Shown: one piece after another, positions 14,875-14,926 of the stretch | Layout: every line of letters begins with the position of its first letter | Position numbering within the stretch: the first letter of the stretch is position 1 | From: CAZHZT01 sp964537285 | GTDB taxonomy: Bacteria > Bacteroidota > Bacteroidia > Chitinophagales > Saprospiraceae | Direction of reading: 5' to 3' | Assembly (NCBI GenBank): GCA_964537285.1 | Contig: CAZHZT010000136.1 | Coordinates: 1-14,926 of the forward strand | DNA: 14,926 nucleotides | Notes under the pieces: generated by a model | What the model was told of the DNA's origin: nothing | What the model saw: only the letters and a program-made list of their open reading frames with translations | Database searches by the model: none | Position numbers and translations under genes: made by a program

Positions 14875-14926
14875 TGGATTAAGTTGTAAGTTTTTCCACA
14901 CATAAATTTTGGAGTTTTCGAGCTTT

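Noticed and set aside
1..14926. CRISPR arrays, tRNA genes, phage or defence genes
   Set aside because: No regularly spaced direct repeats, cloverleaf-forming segments, integrases, nucleases or toxin-antitoxin pairs were seen. The unusual content is palindromic DNA and surface protein genes.

Overview
The window looks like chromosomal DNA from a marine-type member of the Bacteroidota, most likely the Saprospiria (Lewinella-like). The evidence is three secreted proteins ending in type IX secretion (T9SS) sorting domains, an exact Bacteroidota promoter (TTTG-N19-TATATTTG) before rplS, no clear Shine-Dalgarno sequences, and large PKD and cadherin-like surface proteins. The genus is an inference.

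Layout: a structured non-coding leader (1-287) precedes smc (+, 288-3836), the chromosome-organising ATPase. Convergent to it is an unrecognised helical protein (-, 3893-5323). A 462-bp intergenic region (5324-5785) holds an orphan terminator, a small palindrome, a strong sigma-54-type promoter match and a -7 box, and leads into an 842-aa secreted protein with Big_9-like repeats, a dockerin-like and a cohesin-like module, and a type A T9SS tail (+, 5786-8314). An 81-nt palindrome separates it from convergent rplS (-, 8440-8802). Further right are two tandem paralogous secreted PKD proteins with type B T9SS tails (-, 9055-11274 and -, 11414-13675), a divergent 538-bp region dominated by a 189-nt palindrome, and a TsaC/YrdC threonylcarbamoyl-AMP synthase (+, 14214-14810).

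Housekeeping genes (smc, rplS, tsaC) are interleaved with cell-surface genes, and most genes look like separate transcription units. The three secreted proteins would be exported by Sec and then T9SS. The N-terminal regions of the two PKD paralogues share a cysteine framework, pointing to one extracellular role.

The most unusual feature is intergenic. Five long, nearly or fully perfect palindromes with unrelated sequences lie at gene ends or between genes (8355-8435, 8870-9056, 11358-11402, 13866-14054, 14823-14874). One of them was split by an 89-bp MITE-like element with terminal inverted repeats and an 8-bp target duplication. Its ancestral 43-bp perfect arms can be rebuilt by removing the insert, and its terminator T-tract also supplies the -33 box of the rplS promoter.
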